Below, piece after piece: positions 5,228-12,714 of a DNA stretch of 20,744 bases. The translations under genes and the position numbers were made by a program. Position 1 is the first letter of the stretch. Each line of letters starts with the position of its first letter. Below the pieces are notes generated by a model, which worked only from the letters and a program-made list of their open reading frames with translations, searched no databases and was not told where the DNA came from. The DNA is from an uncultured Eubacterium sp. (lineage in GTDB: Bacteria; Bacillota; Clostridia; Lachnospirales; Lachnospiraceae), in contig CAJTZN010000053.1 in NCBI GenBank assembly GCA_910584065.1, positions 1-20,744 of the forward strand, given 5' to 3'.

Positions 5228-7018
5228 TCAATCGTCATCCTGCAAGGCGTCAAACCCTCTCTCGCCGGTCCTTACCTTGATGACATCTTCCACATCGTAC
5301 ACGAAGATCTTACCGTCGCCGATATGCCCTGTATACAGTGCCTCTTTTGCCACTTCTATCACTTTGTCTACCGGAACGGCACTCACGATCACTTCTACCT
5401 TGATCTTAGGCAGGAGCGTAAAGTCCATCGGTACGCCACGGTAATATTCCGCATTTCCTTTTTGCGTACCGCATCCGAGAACCTGCGTGACCGTGATTCC
5501 CTTGACGCCGATCTCGTTCAGTGCTGCCTGCAAATCTTCGAACTTGTTCTGTTTGCATACGATCGAGATACGGCTGATCTTCACGCCTCCCGCGCCTTCT
5601 GCACTTTCCCTGTGTGACAACATACCTTTGGCAGGCGCTTCCGTGCCAGGCAGCGGTGCTTTCGCCGCCGGCGTCACTTCCGTGACTGGAACAGCCTGTT
5701 CGGGCGGAACACTTCCCATCAGATCACCTATTTTGCCCATGCCGGTCGATGCCGCATAGAAACGGTCTCCCGCCGGCATAAAGTCCGCATAGGCGGACGG
5801 CAGGCCGTGTTCGGTGGCATCGAGTCCCAGGATTTCTTCTTCCGCCGTCACACGGAGTCCGAATACTTTATTGATCGCAATGAACACGATTGCCATGACT
5901 ATGGCCGCATACAGGCCGATACTTACGACGCCGAGAAGCTGTACGCCAAACTGGTGGAAACCGCCGCCATAAAACACGCCATTCTCATAATCAAACAGGC
6001 CGACAGCCAGCGCGCCCCACGCGCCGTTGAAACCGTGTACGGCTACCGCGCCGACCGGATCGTCCACCTTGCAAATATTGTCCACGAACCACACGCCGAA
6101 TACGACGAGCAGGCCGTCCACAACGCCGATCACCGCGGCGCCCACGGCATCGACGTTCGCGCAGCCGGCCGTGATACCGACCAGGCCGGCGAGCGACGCG
6201 TTCAGACACATGGAAACATCAGGTTTACCGTATTTCACCCACGTAAAGATCATGCAGACCGTCGTCGCGATCGCCGGAGCGATCGTCGTCGTGGAGAGGA
6301 TCTTAGCCATCTCATCCACACTTCCCGCTGCCGCGCCGTTAAATCCGTACCAGGCAAACCAGAGGATGAAACATCCGAGCGCACCGATCGTGATATTGTG
6401 CCCCGGTATCGCTTTGGGCTTTCCCTTTTTATCAAATTTTCCGATACGCGCCCCGAGAATGGCCGCTCCGACGAGCGCCGTAACTCCGCCGACCATATGG
6501 ATGACCGCCGACCCCGCGAAATCAATAAATCCAAGCTGGGCCAGCCACCCTTTGGCATTCCACGTCCATCCCGCCTCGATCGGATACACGATGGCACTTA
6601 TAATGATCGAATACAGACAGTACATGCTGAACTTCGTGCGCTCTGCCATCGCGCCGGACACAATCGTCGCGCACGTCGCACAGAAGACGAGCTGGAAAAA
6701 GAAATTTGACCAGTCAAAGTCCGCAAAATCTGTAAACATCTGATATTCCGGCCTTCCGATCACGCCGAAAAAGTAATTTTCCGAATTCATGATCCCGTAA
6801 CCGAGAAAGACAAATACGATCGTTCCGAGACAAAAATCCATCAGGTTTTTCATAATGATGTTACCTGCGTTTTTCGCCCTCGTAAATCCGGTTTCCACCA
6901 TGGCAAATCCCGCCTGCATGAAAAATACCAATGCGGCACCGATCAAAAACCAGATTCCAAATGCCACTTCCGAACTTGCCGTCGTGATCATCTCACCTAA
7001 ATTTTCTGCAAATTCCAT
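5228..7018 (-). CDS. amt: Ammonium transporter with fused C-terminal PII domain
   Basis: 596 aa from the ATG at 7018, chosen because GGAGG lies 8 nt upstream; a longer frame from a TTG at 7033 has no ribosome site. Residues 1 to about 400 are an Amt/Mep/Rh channel with some 11 membrane helices. It includes the DFAG aspartate (166), the twin pore histidines H174 (AVIHMVGG) and H328 (AVHGFNGAWG), and the FNGAAAGS gate segment. A Pro/Ala-rich linker leads to a complete PII (GlnB/GlnK) domain at 480-596, with T-loop GTQKGNAEYYRG, B-loop TGHIGDGKIFV and C-loop KVRTGERG. The tyrosine uridylylated in enteric PII (Tyr51) aligns with a non-tyrosine residue. In the family, PII blocks the Amt pore according to 2-oxoglutarate and ADP/ATP; here the gate is covalently attached. 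Single-gene unit with its own promoter, leader hairpin and terminator. Confidence 0.95.
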   Translation of the reverse strand: MEFAENLGEMITTASSEVAFGIWFLIGAALVFFMQAGFAMVETGFTRAKNAGNIIMKNLMDFCLGTIVFVFLGYGIMNSENYFFGVIGRPEYQMFTDFADFDWSNFFFQLVFCATCATIVSGAMAERTKFSMYCLYSIIISAIVYPIEAGWTWNAKGWLAQLGFIDFAGSAVIHMVGGVTALVGAAILGARIGKFDKKGKPKAIPGHNITIGALGCFILWFAWYGFNGAAAGSVDEMAKILSTTTIAPAIATTVCMIFTWVKYGKPDVSMCLNASLAGLVGITAGCANVDAVGAAVIGVVDGLLVVFGVWFVDNICKVDDPVGAVAVHGFNGAWGALAVGLFDYENGVFYGGGFHQFGVQLLGVVSIGLYAAIVMAIVFIAINKVFGLRVTAEEEILGLDATEHGLPSAYADFMPAGDRFYAASTGMGKIGDLMGSVPPEQAVPVTEVTPAAKAPLPGTEAPAKGMLSHRESAEGAGGVKISRISIVCKQNKFEDLQAALNEIGVKGITVTQVLGCGTQKGNAEYYRGVPMDFTLLPKIKVEVIVSAVPVDKVIEVAKEALYTGHIGDGKIFVYDVEDVIKVRTGERGFDALQDDD

Positions 7019-7099
7019 AAAAGACACCTCCAACTATTTTTGTGCGGCCCTGCAATATATGTAGTGTTTCTGAGATTCATATCTGCCGCAGAACGAAAA

Positions 7100-7132
7100 A
7101 AGACGCCAAGTGAAATGTTCACCTGACGTCTT
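7100..7132 (-). terminator. Terminator-like hairpin in the amt leader
   Basis: On the minus strand AAGACGTCAGGTGAA pairs along its whole length (15 positions, two as G-U in RNA) with TTCACTTGGCGTCTT around a CAT loop, followed by a T-run. It lies downstream of a near-consensus promoter (7150-7178) and about 80 bp upstream of the amt start codon. It can stop read-through from cooS, but the amt promoter transcript must also cross it, which suggests attenuation. Confidence 0.8.
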
Positions 7133-7149
7133 CGTCGTTTCCATGTAGT

Positions 7150-7178
7150 ATTATATGCCCAATGTTTTAAAAAGTCAA
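7150..7178 (-). promoter_or_regulatory. Strong sigma-A-like promoter of amt
   Basis: TTGACT (7178-7173), a 17-bp spacer and TATAAT (7155-7150) on the minus strand, just after the cooS stop codon. The predicted start gives a leader of about 125 nt containing the 7100-7132 hairpin. A second long-range pairing (TGCGGC 7090-7085 with GCCGCA 7048-7043) could structure the rest of the leader. Confidence 0.8.
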
Positions 7179-7200
7179 CTACTTTTTTTCCGATCTCCTG

Positions 7201-9288
7201 TCAGTCCCAGCCCAGCGCTTTCCTCTTTGCCTTAAAATCATCTACTATCTTCTGCCCCAGCGCTGCCGGATCGGTGTCCACGTTCATTGATGAGCCGAGC
7301 GTTTCCAGCGTTCCGTGCTTCAAAAACTCAATCACATTTTTAGAACCGTGTATCGGCGCCTCTACACAGTGATAGGAACTAATCCCATTCAGCCGGAATC
7401 CCAGCGCCGCGTCGATCCCCTTTTCATTTCCCCACTCGGGAGAAGAAAAGGCAAATGGCATCTCAAACATCTTATGCCCCAGTTCCCCTGCAATACCGGC
7501 GAAAATGCCGCTGGAACGGGTGTTGTCGATACATTCTCCCACATGCCATACCGGGGGCAGATCCGGTTCCAAAAACGCCCGCAGGCGCTCTCCCGCCCTC
7601 TCCTTCCCGGCGACGGCACAATACCCCAGTTTCATCAGCGGAAAGGAAGCGCAGCCGTTGGACAGTATGAGCACGTTATGTTTCAGCAGTACATCCGCAA
7701 CGTCCACGATGCATTTTTCATACAGGACTTTGGGGTTATTACAGCCGACCATATTTACCACACCCAGGATTTCTCCCTCCCGGATGGCCTCCGCCAGCGG
7801 TTTCATACTGCCGAACCGCTTATGTATATACTCCACGGAAAATCCGACTTCCGCCTCTACCTCGTAGGATGGAATGTACACCGAAACACCCTTTCTTTGG
7901 GCAAAACTTTCGATGGCGCGGAGCACGATCTTTTCCGCCAGCTCCTTTGTCTCACCGATATTGGCATGGGCGTGGTCGTACTCATAGCGCTCGGCCCCCG
8001 GAAGCCGCGCGGATTCGCTGGTCGTGACGACGACCGTTTGAAAACATTTTGCCACTTCCATAATGGATGGAAACACGTCCTGTACATCGGCCACCCATAG
8101 ATCCAGCGCCCCGGTCCCCAGCACGAGTTCTGCCGACACCGCATTGGACAGCGGAATGACCCCGCTATAGCGGTACATAGCTGAAAGTCCGGAACAGCAT
8201 ATGCCATAAAAGCGTATTCCCTTCGCCCCTTTCGACTGCGCCAGCGCGATCAGATCCTCACGCTTGCCCGCCTCCACGATCTGGCTCACAAGAAGCGGGA
8301 GATGCCCGTGCACGGCAATATTGACATACCCCTTTTCCAGCGCGCCAATGTTTACCTTGGAGGTGACCCGGTCGCCCACCCCGAACAGGCTGTCCGTGGC
8401 AATGGAAGCTCCCACCACGCCGGAAAACGTAAACGCAAGCCCGCAGCGCAGAAACTGCTGCATAATGCTTTTCCAGTCGCCGTCCGTGGCACAGCCGGAT
8501 TTATGATACGCCTCAAACACCTCATGATATGCGCTGACCGGCAAAAGATCCAATTCCTCCCACACGTCCCGCCGTTCTTTTGCGGCACAGGCCGAGATGG
8601 TTTTATATTCATCCGGCACCGTCCGCGACAGATCTTCCAGCAGCACATCGGCCAAATCCCTGGCAACATGTTTTAACTGGCGGTTTTTCTGTTTGATGCC
8701 GAACGCCTCCGCCGTGCTCCTTATTTTTTGTTCGCCGAGGATCGGCACATCCAGCTTTCCCTCCGCCGCCCATTTCAATGCGAGCATAACCTCCCTTGCG
8801 TGCATACCGTGCTGCGCCGCACCGGCGGCGGCACTCCGCAACAGGTTCCTCGCCACGATCAGATCCGCATCCGCGCCGCAGACCCCTTTGGGAGCTTTCG
8901 CCGTGATGCGGCACGGCCCCATATTACAGATCTTACAGCAGATACCGGCAAGGCCGAAATTACACTGCGGCTTCTGTTTGTCAAAGCGGTCGAATGCCGT
9001 ATCGATCCCCAGCTGCTCCATGCGCAGCAGCATTTCCCTCACCGCCGGATCCGGCGTCTGGCTGACTACATCCTCCTTGGCAGGGAATGTCTTGCGGTAC
9101 TCGTTTACCGCGTCCATATAATCCCGGATAAATGCCTGCGGATCGTCTTCTTCCCCGTCCTGGTGATCCGCCTTTAACGTCACGGTTGGCACGCCGTGTT
9201 CGTCAAACCCGATCAGATTGCGGTGGGAATGTATATGCGCAGGCGCATGATCATGCGCCTGTATATTTTTTTTCTGTTGCTTGCTCAT
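7201..9288 (-). CDS. cooS: Divergent Ni-Fe carbon monoxide dehydrogenase, catalytic subunit
   Basis: 695 aa, CooS family: reversible CO + H2O to CO2 + 2H+ + 2e-, as a homodimer with B-, C- and D-clusters. D/B-cluster cysteines C109, C117, C118, C121, C126 and C137 are present, with a proton-path AAQHGMHAREV. C-cluster ligands H329 (VHGH), C365 (GICCS), C516 (VGCNNPK), C546 (NGC) and C586 (VGECIDNTR) are present, as is the lysine K623. The position of the remaining cysteine ligand (the usual DYQC or DVQC) is D404 (DVQD), and the usual GICCTGNE reads GICCSGLS. Residues 1-70 are an extra, His-rich N-terminus (HDHAPAHIHSH). AAAGGAG lies 5 nt before the ATG, 26 bp after the ABC ATPase gene, so it is the last gene of the ABC-cooS operon. 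No cooC or cooF is nearby. Family is certain; CO oxidation by this variant is not. Confidence 0.94.
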   Translation of the reverse strand: MSKQQKKNIQAHDHAPAHIHSHRNLIGFDEHGVPTVTLKADHQDGEEDDPQAFIRDYMDAVNEYRKTFPAKEDVVSQTPDPAVREMLLRMEQLGIDTAFDRFDKQKPQCNFGLAGICCKICNMGPCRITAKAPKGVCGADADLIVARNLLRSAAAGAAQHGMHAREVMLALKWAAEGKLDVPILGEQKIRSTAEAFGIKQKNRQLKHVARDLADVLLEDLSRTVPDEYKTISACAAKERRDVWEELDLLPVSAYHEVFEAYHKSGCATDGDWKSIMQQFLRCGLAFTFSGVVGASIATDSLFGVGDRVTSKVNIGALEKGYVNIAVHGHLPLLVSQIVEAGKREDLIALAQSKGAKGIRFYGICCSGLSAMYRYSGVIPLSNAVSAELVLGTGALDLWVADVQDVFPSIMEVAKCFQTVVVTTSESARLPGAERYEYDHAHANIGETKELAEKIVLRAIESFAQRKGVSVYIPSYEVEAEVGFSVEYIHKRFGSMKPLAEAIREGEILGVVNMVGCNNPKVLYEKCIVDVADVLLKHNVLILSNGCASFPLMKLGYCAVAGKERAGERLRAFLEPDLPPVWHVGECIDNTRSSGIFAGIAGELGHKMFEMPFAFSSPEWGNEKGIDAALGFRLNGISSYHCVEAPIHGSKNVIEFLKHGTLETLGSSMNVDTDPAALGQKIVDDFKAKRKALGWD
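9240..9261. repeat. 22-bp perfect palindrome at the cooS 5' end
   Basis: Positions 9240-9261 read identically on both strands (core GCGCATGATCATGCGC). It lies 28-49 nt into the cooS coding sequence and encodes part of the His-rich N-terminus (QAHDHAPA). In mRNA it would fold into a near-loopless hairpin near the start codon; as DNA it could be a dimer-binding site. It may also simply reflect repeated GCG-CAT-GAT-CAT codons. Confidence 0.9.
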
Positions 9289-9314
9289 AATAGCTCCTTT
9301 CTCATCCTGATATG

Positions 9315-10088
9315 TTAAATATTGTACTCGATATAAGCGTCTGCCTTGAGATTGAACAGTTCAAAAATCTTATCCCGCACATAGAGAAAATCGCCGCTCG
9401 TGCGGTCGCGGTAATGGTGCAGCGGCACTTCCACCACGCTCTTTACCTTTCCGGGATTCGGCGTCATGACGACGATCCTATCCGCCAGGTAAACCGCCTC
9501 TTCAATATCGTGCGTGACAAAAATGATTGTTTTTTTCTCACGGCGGCAGATTTCCAGAATGTCGTCCTGCAGCTTCATCCGGGTAATGGCATCCAGCGCG
9601 CCAAACGGCTCATCCATGAACACAATCTCCGGATCTACTGCCAGCGCCCGCGCGATCGACACCCTCTGCTGCATGCCGCCCGAGAGTTGGCGCGGATAGG
9701 ATCGTCTAAACTCCGAGAGGCCCACGAGTTCGATGTATTTTTCTGCCGTCTCTTTCCTCTCTGCTTGGGAAAGCTTTTTTGCTTCCAGGCCGAACTCCAC
9801 ATTTTTCTGTACGGTCCTCCACGGCAGCAATCCGTAATTCTGAAAGATCGTCACATGTTTTACCGAGGGGCTGACTACCTCCTCGCCGCTGATCTGAATA
9901 CTCCCGCGGTTCACCGGCGCAAATCCCGCGATCGCATTTAACAGCGTACTCTTGCCGCACCCGGAAGGTCCTAAAAGACAGAGAAACTCCCCCTTATCGA
10001 TCGTCAGGTTTACCTCTTCCAGCGCCGTAAATTCCTTTCCACCCTGCACAAACGTCTTTCCCGCGTTTTTGATTTCGATATAGGCCAT
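9315..10088 (-). CDS. NitT/TauT-type ABC importer, ATP-binding protein
   Basis: 257 aa from ATG 10088, which has GGAGG 9 nt upstream; a longer frame from 10106 begins inside that ribosome site. Walker A is GPSGCGKSTLLNAIAG, the signature LSGGMQQRVSIARAL, Walker B IVFMDEPFGALD and the switch histidine is in IIFVTHDIEEA. This is the SsuB/TauB/NrtD type of ATPase, which powers import by the adjacent permease and lipoprotein. The start overlaps the permease stop (TGATG). Substrates in this class include nitrate, bicarbonate, alkanesulfonates and pyrimidine precursors; the one here cannot be read from the sequence. Confidence 0.94.
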   Translation of the reverse strand: MAYIEIKNAGKTFVQGGKEFTALEEVNLTIDKGEFLCLLGPSGCGKSTLLNAIAGFAPVNRGSIQISGEEVVSPSVKHVTIFQNYGLLPWRTVQKNVEFGLEAKKLSQAERKETAEKYIELVGLSEFRRSYPRQLSGGMQQRVSIARALAVDPEIVFMDEPFGALDAITRMKLQDDILEICRREKKTIIFVTHDIEEAVYLADRIVVMTPNPGKVKSVVEVPLHHYRDRTSGDFLYVRDKIFELFNLKADAYIEYNI

Positions 10089-10849
10089 CAGTCCGCACCT
10101 CCCCATGCTTTCAGAATACGTTTTTCCAATAATTTCAAGGCGGTATCAAGCAGCAGTCCGATCAGGCCGATGACGAGAATGGTCGCCAGTAGTATGTCAG
10201 CTCTGATATTATTTCTTGCGTCAATGATCTGATACCCGAGTCCCGACTGCGCTCCTACCATTTCACCGGCCACCAGGAAGATCCACGCCGTTCCCAGCGC
10301 CAGATGGATTCCATTTGCGATCTGCGGAAACGCCGCCGGAAAGATTACTTTCCACATCAGCTCCAGCTGGCGGATGCCGAAATTATTCGACACCTTCAAA
10401 TAGATCGGGTCTATATTCCCCACCGCCGCGACGGTCGAAAGAAACACCGGGAAAAAGGCGGCAATAAATATGATGACGATGGCCGGAACATCTCCTATGC
10501 CAAACAGCAGCACGATAAAGGGCATCCATGCCGTCGGGGAGATCGGGCGCAGCAGCTGCACGGCCGGGTTTACGTACTGGAAAATTCCAGGCACCCTTCC
10601 GAGCACCAGTCCCAAAAAAACCGCGGCCACAACCGAACTGACATATCCCGCAAGAAAACGGTACATACTCGTTCCGATATTCGTTGCCAGCGTCCCATCC
10701 CCGCACATTTCCAGCAGCGCCTGCCATGCCTGCACCGGCGAGGGAAACAGGGTTTCACTGAAATCGCTTGCCAAAAACAACAGCTCCCATATCCCTATGA
10801 GTATCGCTATGGAAATGATCGCATTTTTAACCGATAGAATCTTTTTCAT
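10088..10849 (-). CDS. NitT/TauT-type ABC importer, permease
   Basis: 253 aa from ATG 10849, chosen for the GGAGG 5 nt upstream rather than a TTG at 10873. It has about six membrane helices. The EAA-loop region (around NNFGIRQLELMWKVIFPAAF then PQIANGIHLALGTAWIFLVA) is typical of the SsuC/TauC/NrtB family, as is GEMVGAQSGLGYQIIDARNN. It would form the homodimeric membrane channel of the importer. It begins 21 bp after the lipoprotein gene stop and ends overlapping the ATPase start, so the three are co-translated. The substrate is unknown. Confidence 0.93.
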   Translation of the reverse strand: MKKILSVKNAIISIAILIGIWELLFLASDFSETLFPSPVQAWQALLEMCGDGTLATNIGTSMYRFLAGYVSSVVAAVFLGLVLGRVPGIFQYVNPAVQLLRPISPTAWMPFIVLLFGIGDVPAIVIIFIAAFFPVFLSTVAAVGNIDPIYLKVSNNFGIRQLELMWKVIFPAAFPQIANGIHLALGTAWIFLVAGEMVGAQSGLGYQIIDARNNIRADILLATILVIGLIGLLLDTALKLLEKRILKAWGGAD

Positions 10850-10869
10850 CTGCTCCTCCTGTCCTTTCG

Positions 10870-11808
10870 TCAAAAATCATTTTTTACAAAGTCCGCATAC
10901 GCCGGCGGATTGTCGGAAAGTCCGTACTTCTTCACCTTTTCCGCCAGAACCGCATAGGTATCCTCGGTAATATCGAGATCATCATAGGAAATCCACTGCA
11001 GGGAAATATCCAAAACTTCCTCTTTTTGGTTCAGGTACTTTTCCGCCACTTTTTTGGCTTTCTCCCTGTCCAGTCCCGCTCCCGCGGCTTTGTAACTCTG
11101 CACAAAACTTTTTGCCTCTTCCGGATGTGCTCCGATAAAAGCGTCGGTGAGCACCAGCCCGCAGCAGAGGGAATCGGCCCACAGCTCCTCCGATGAATAT
11201 AATACCTTGCCGGCGCCGAGAGCCACGCCCATCGCCCCGAACGGTTCTGCCACACAGTAACCATCGATCGTGCCGCTTGCGAGAGCAGAGGGCATTTCGG
11301 TCGGAGCCAGTTCCGTGACATTGACGTCATCGATGGTCAGGTTGCCCTTTGCCAGCGCATCATTCAGCAGTATATTGTGGGAGGACTGGCGGTGCGGTAT
11401 GGCAAATGTTTTTCCCTTTAGATCACTGACATTGTCGATGTGATTGGATACGATCAGGACATTTCCGTCCTTATGACCGAGCGCAACCGCCTTGATGCCG
11501 ACCCCCTCCTGCTTTGACTTCATCGCAAGCTCGATCAGTACGGAGGCGCCGTCCACCCTTCCGGAATTGAGCGCATCTAAAAGTTCCGGCCAGGAACCAT
11601 ATTTCACGAGTTCTATTTTTATGCCGTCCTGTTCCTCAAGTTCATCCGCTTCTTCCAGCACGGCCAGCGAATGCGTGATCGGCAGATATGCGATCTTTAT
11701 CGTTTTGCCATCTCCTGCGCTGTCCGCGCCGCCCTGTTTGTTTCCGCACGCCGTAAGTGATACGAGTAGCGCTGCGATCGTAAATAATGTAATAAGCTTC
11801 TTTTTCAT
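10870..11808 (-). CDS. NitT/TauT-type ABC importer, substrate-binding lipoprotein
   Basis: 312 aa from ATG 11808, with AAGGAGG 9 nt upstream. A lipoprotein signal (MKKKLITLFTIAALLVSLTA followed by Cys) anchors it outside the membrane. The mature protein has the NMT1/SsuA/NrtA two-lobe fold pattern: IKIAYLPITHSLAVLEEADE, a VKYGSWPELLDALNSGRVDG lobe hinge, DLKGKTFAIPHRQSSHNILL, and a GTIDGYCVAEPFGAMGV segment that in the family forms the binding cleft. It is the first gene of the importer-cooS operon, behind a good promoter and a dyad. Candidate ligands for this fold are small oxoanions, sulfonates or pyrimidine-like compounds; co-transcription with cooS suggests a CO/CO2- or metal-linked substrate, but that is inference. 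Confidence 0.92.
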   Translation of the reverse strand: MKKKLITLFTIAALLVSLTACGNKQGGADSAGDGKTIKIAYLPITHSLAVLEEADELEEQDGIKIELVKYGSWPELLDALNSGRVDGASVLIELAMKSKQEGVGIKAVALGHKDGNVLIVSNHIDNVSDLKGKTFAIPHRQSSHNILLNDALAKGNLTIDDVNVTELAPTEMPSALASGTIDGYCVAEPFGAMGVALGAGKVLYSSEELWADSLCCGLVLTDAFIGAHPEEAKSFVQSYKAAGAGLDREKAKKVAEKYLNQKEEVLDISLQWISYDDLDITEDTYAVLAEKVKKYGLSDNPPAYADFVKNDF

Positions 11809-11862
11809 TTCTTTCTTCCTCCTTCTCAAATTTCCTCGTAAAAGGATTTTATCTACCTGCTC

Positions 11863-11904
11863 GGTTGATGAGTATATTTTAGTTCAACCATTCCTTTCTG
11901 TCTA
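11863..11904 (-). promoter_or_regulatory. Promoter and dyad of the ABC-cooS operon
   Basis: TAGACA (11904-11899), a 17-bp spacer and TAAAAT (11881-11876) on the minus strand, about 70 bp before the lipoprotein start. Arms GGTTGA (11889-11884) and TCAACC (11868-11863), exact reverse complements 15 bp apart, bracket the -10 and are placed where a repressor or activator dimer could sit. Confidence 0.6.
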
Positions 11905-11909
11905 ATCCC

Positions 11910-11956
11910 AAAAAACTACAGGGCGCTATAGCTTTCGCCTATAGCGCCCTGTAGTT
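11910..11956 (-). terminator. Strong intrinsic terminator after the XRE regulator gene
   Basis: An 18-bp perfect stem (AACTACAGGGCGCTATAG with its exact complement), a 7-nt GCGAAAG loop and a run of six Ts on the minus strand. It starts 33 bp after the stop of the XRE gene and insulates the ABC-cooS promoter just beyond it. Confidence 0.95.
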
Positions 11957-11988
11957 CCCTGATTCCACTCTAACAATGATCTCCCGTC

Positions 11989-12594
11989 CTATTTCGTCAA
12001 CACCTTCTTACAATACCGGTGCGCCCCGCAATTCGGACACTTTAATTTTCGTTTCATGATCGTATGCGGCCCCATGATATACTCCCCCATTTCCGGGACA
12101 AAGCGGGTTCCACACGACGGACACTCATACGCTCCCGCCTCCCGGTCGAGGATACAGGCGATGGCGATCCCGATCACAATGACAACAAAACCTGTCACTA
12201 CTAAAAGAACCCGGATCCAGGTGTCCATCTCAATCGCACCCGCCACCAGAAACAGCGGCAGCGAGGCGATGATCACGAGCACTGCCACCATGGCCGATAA
12301 CACGATCTTCTTCTTACTTTCCCTTGCTTCCCTTACTAAATTCACCATATTTTCCTCCGCCTTTCTGCAATAATCTTCTTCAGAAACCCGTTCTCCGCAC
12401 AGAAGTTCGTTTACCGTGATATCTAGTTCACCGCATAACGGCAACAATAAGGATACATCGGGGAAGCCGTTGCCCCGTTCCCATTTGGATACCGTTTTAT
12501 CACTGATGCCCAGTTTCTCGGCAAGCTGCTTCTGTGTATAACCTTTCCGCTTTCTCTCCGCGGCGATGAATGCCCCTGTCAGCATCTGGTCCAT
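11989..12594 (-). CDS. Membrane-anchored XRE-family regulator with zinc ribbon
   Basis: 201 aa. Residues 8-65 are a Cro/CI helix-turn-helix (KGYTQKQLAEKLGISDKTVS then KWERGNGFPDVSLLLPLCGE). Two membrane helices follow (about 97-119 and 126-148). The C-terminus carries a zinc-ribbon pair, CPSCG (158-161) and CPNCG (186-189). This architecture is common in Clostridia; family members may couple a membrane or cytosolic signal to transcription, but targets are rarely known. AAGGAGG lies 6 nt before the ATG. It is 120 bp downstream of the YhhN-type gene on the same strand and precedes a strong terminator, so it is probably the last gene of the chemoreceptor unit, possibly with its own weak promoter. 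Confidence 0.9.
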   Translation of the reverse strand: MDQMLTGAFIAAERKRKGYTQKQLAEKLGISDKTVSKWERGNGFPDVSLLLPLCGELDITVNELLCGERVSEEDYCRKAEENMVNLVREARESKKKIVLSAMVAVLVIIASLPLFLVAGAIEMDTWIRVLLVVTGFVVIVIGIAIACILDREAGAYECPSCGTRFVPEMGEYIMGPHTIMKRKLKCPNCGAHRYCKKVLTK

Positions 12595-12714
12595 CGAACC
12601 CCTCCTTTCTGAAATAGATTATGCCACATTTCTTCTTTCATTCACACCCACGGAACATAGAATATGGTGAATCCAGGCGGATTCTACGCTCCGTAGAGAA
12701 GAGGCGTTTCCTGC

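Noticed and set aside
5807..6743. Long plus-strand ORFs (up to 300 aa) across 5.8-6.7 kb
   Set aside because: They are antisense to the amt-PII gene, have biased Arg/His/Asp composition and no ribosome site. They are by-products of GC-rich codon usage on the other strand.
7100..7132. ANTAR antitermination site in the amt leader
   Set aside because: The stem has a 3-nt loop rather than the A-N-N-G-type hexaloop, and the predicted start leaves no room for the required upstream hairpin.
7315..9177. Plus-strand ORFs of 80-261 aa opposite cooS
   Set aside because: The opposite strand carries an unambiguous CooS with conserved motifs throughout. The antisense frames show no domain pattern.
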